This document shows positions 5,261 to 5,489 of a stretch of 5,489 nt of DNA, piece after piece. Each line of letters opens with the position of its first letter. Position 1 is the first letter of the stretch. A program made the position numbers and the translations under genes. The stretch is from the NCBI GenBank assembly GCA_025450375.1, contig JANWHO010000065.1, forward strand, positions 1-5,489. Reading direction: 5' to 3'. The notes beneath the pieces were generated by a model. That model searched no databases, was not told the origin of the DNA, and worked only from the letters and a program-made list of their open reading frames with translations. The DNA is from Chloroflexota bacterium. Its GTDB lineage: Bacteria; Chloroflexota; UBA5177; JANWHV01.

Positions 5261-5489
5261 TCGAACGTGGCGGGCACGGTTGGTGCCTGTTCTCGCGTGA
5301 GGTCGAGATCGATACCACCGAAGCGTTGGCCGAAGGCGGCGAGTTCCGACCCGATCTTGACACGCCCTTCAGGGCGCACCGCTTCTTCCAAGATATCGCG
5401 GATTTCTGCTTCCATGCTGCGCTCATGCCGAGCAGCGCGAAGCTTAAGGGCACGATGAGTTTCTTCGGGTAAGTTGCGAACAGTAACAA
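5257..5489 (-). CDS. vapB: FitA-like ribbon-helix-helix antitoxin (N-terminus cut by window edge)
   Basis: Seventy-six residues and a TGA are visible; the first few residues, with the start codon, lie beyond the window edge. The visible part begins VTVRNLPEETHRALKLRAARHERSM, the Arc/MetJ-type ribbon-helix-helix pattern of FitA and related VapB proteins: a short DNA-contacting beta strand (VTVRNL), helix 1 (ETHRALKLRAARH) and helix 2 (SMEAEIRDILEEAV, about 24-37). The C-terminal part (GRVKIGSELAAFGQRFGGIDL) resembles the FitA segment that wraps around and blocks the FitB active site. It would bind its own promoter, outside the window, together with the toxin. Its stop overlaps the toxin ATG by 4 bp. 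FitA proteins have about 78-85 residues, so little is missing. Confidence 0.88.
   Translation of the reverse strand, partial: VTVRNLPEETHRALKLRAARHERSMEAEIRDILEEAVRPEGRVKIGSELAAFGQRFGGIDLDLTREQAPTVPATFE

Noticed and set aside
5118..5489. Minus-strand frame starting with TTG at the window edge (MLLFATYPKK...)
   Set aside because: It is the shifted frame of the antitoxin and toxin genes; the neighbouring frame gives a clear FitA-like protein ending exactly at the toxin start.

Overview
This is a GC-rich bacterial segment, with G or C at most third codon positions, ordinary Shine-Dalgarno sequences and one sigma70-like promoter. The MmpL-type transporter with a TetR partner, the LeuC/aconitase-like enzyme and the FitAB-type toxin-antitoxin pair would fit Chloroflexota or Actinomycetota. 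No marker gene is present, so the taxon remains a guess.

Layout. (1) Positions 1-1690, minus strand: an MMPL/RND membrane transporter, 563 codons visible, cut at its C-terminal end by the window edge. (2) 1691-1787: a 97-bp divergent control region. It holds a TTGACA/TATTCT promoter for the transporter with a perfect TGAGC-TTTA-GCTCA palindrome exactly filling part of its 17-bp spacer, and a second related palindrome at the predicted transcription start. (3) 1788-2411, plus strand: a TetR-family repressor, which ends in a perfect 15-bp hairpin overlapping its stop codon. (4) 2441-2623: a non-coding leader with a 24-bp near-perfect palindrome built from 9-bp repeats, a weak -10 candidate and a GC-rich 5'-UTR hairpin. 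(5) 2624-3883, plus: an aconitase/isopropylmalate-dehydratase-type large subunit (419 aa) without a small-subunit gene beside it. (6) 3880-4752, plus: a metallo-beta-lactamase-fold hydrolase whose GTG start overlaps the preceding stop by 4 bp. (7) 4753-4834: a short convergent gap with an inverted repeat. (8) 4835-5489, minus: a FitB/VapC PIN-domain toxin and, overlapping it by 4 bp, a FitA-like ribbon-helix-helix antitoxin whose first few residues lie outside the window.

How the genes work together. The TetR protein and the transporter form a classic ligand-responsive efflux or export module, with the repressor probably controlling both divergent promoters. The aconitase-like protein and the metallo-hydrolase form a two-gene, translationally coupled unit that suggests a small hydroxy-acid or lactone pathway, but the substrate cannot be read from the sequence. 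The toxin-antitoxin pair is a separate unit facing the other way. The most unusual element is the coupling of a lone aconitase-like large subunit, with altered cluster-loop residues, to a lactonase-like hydrolase.
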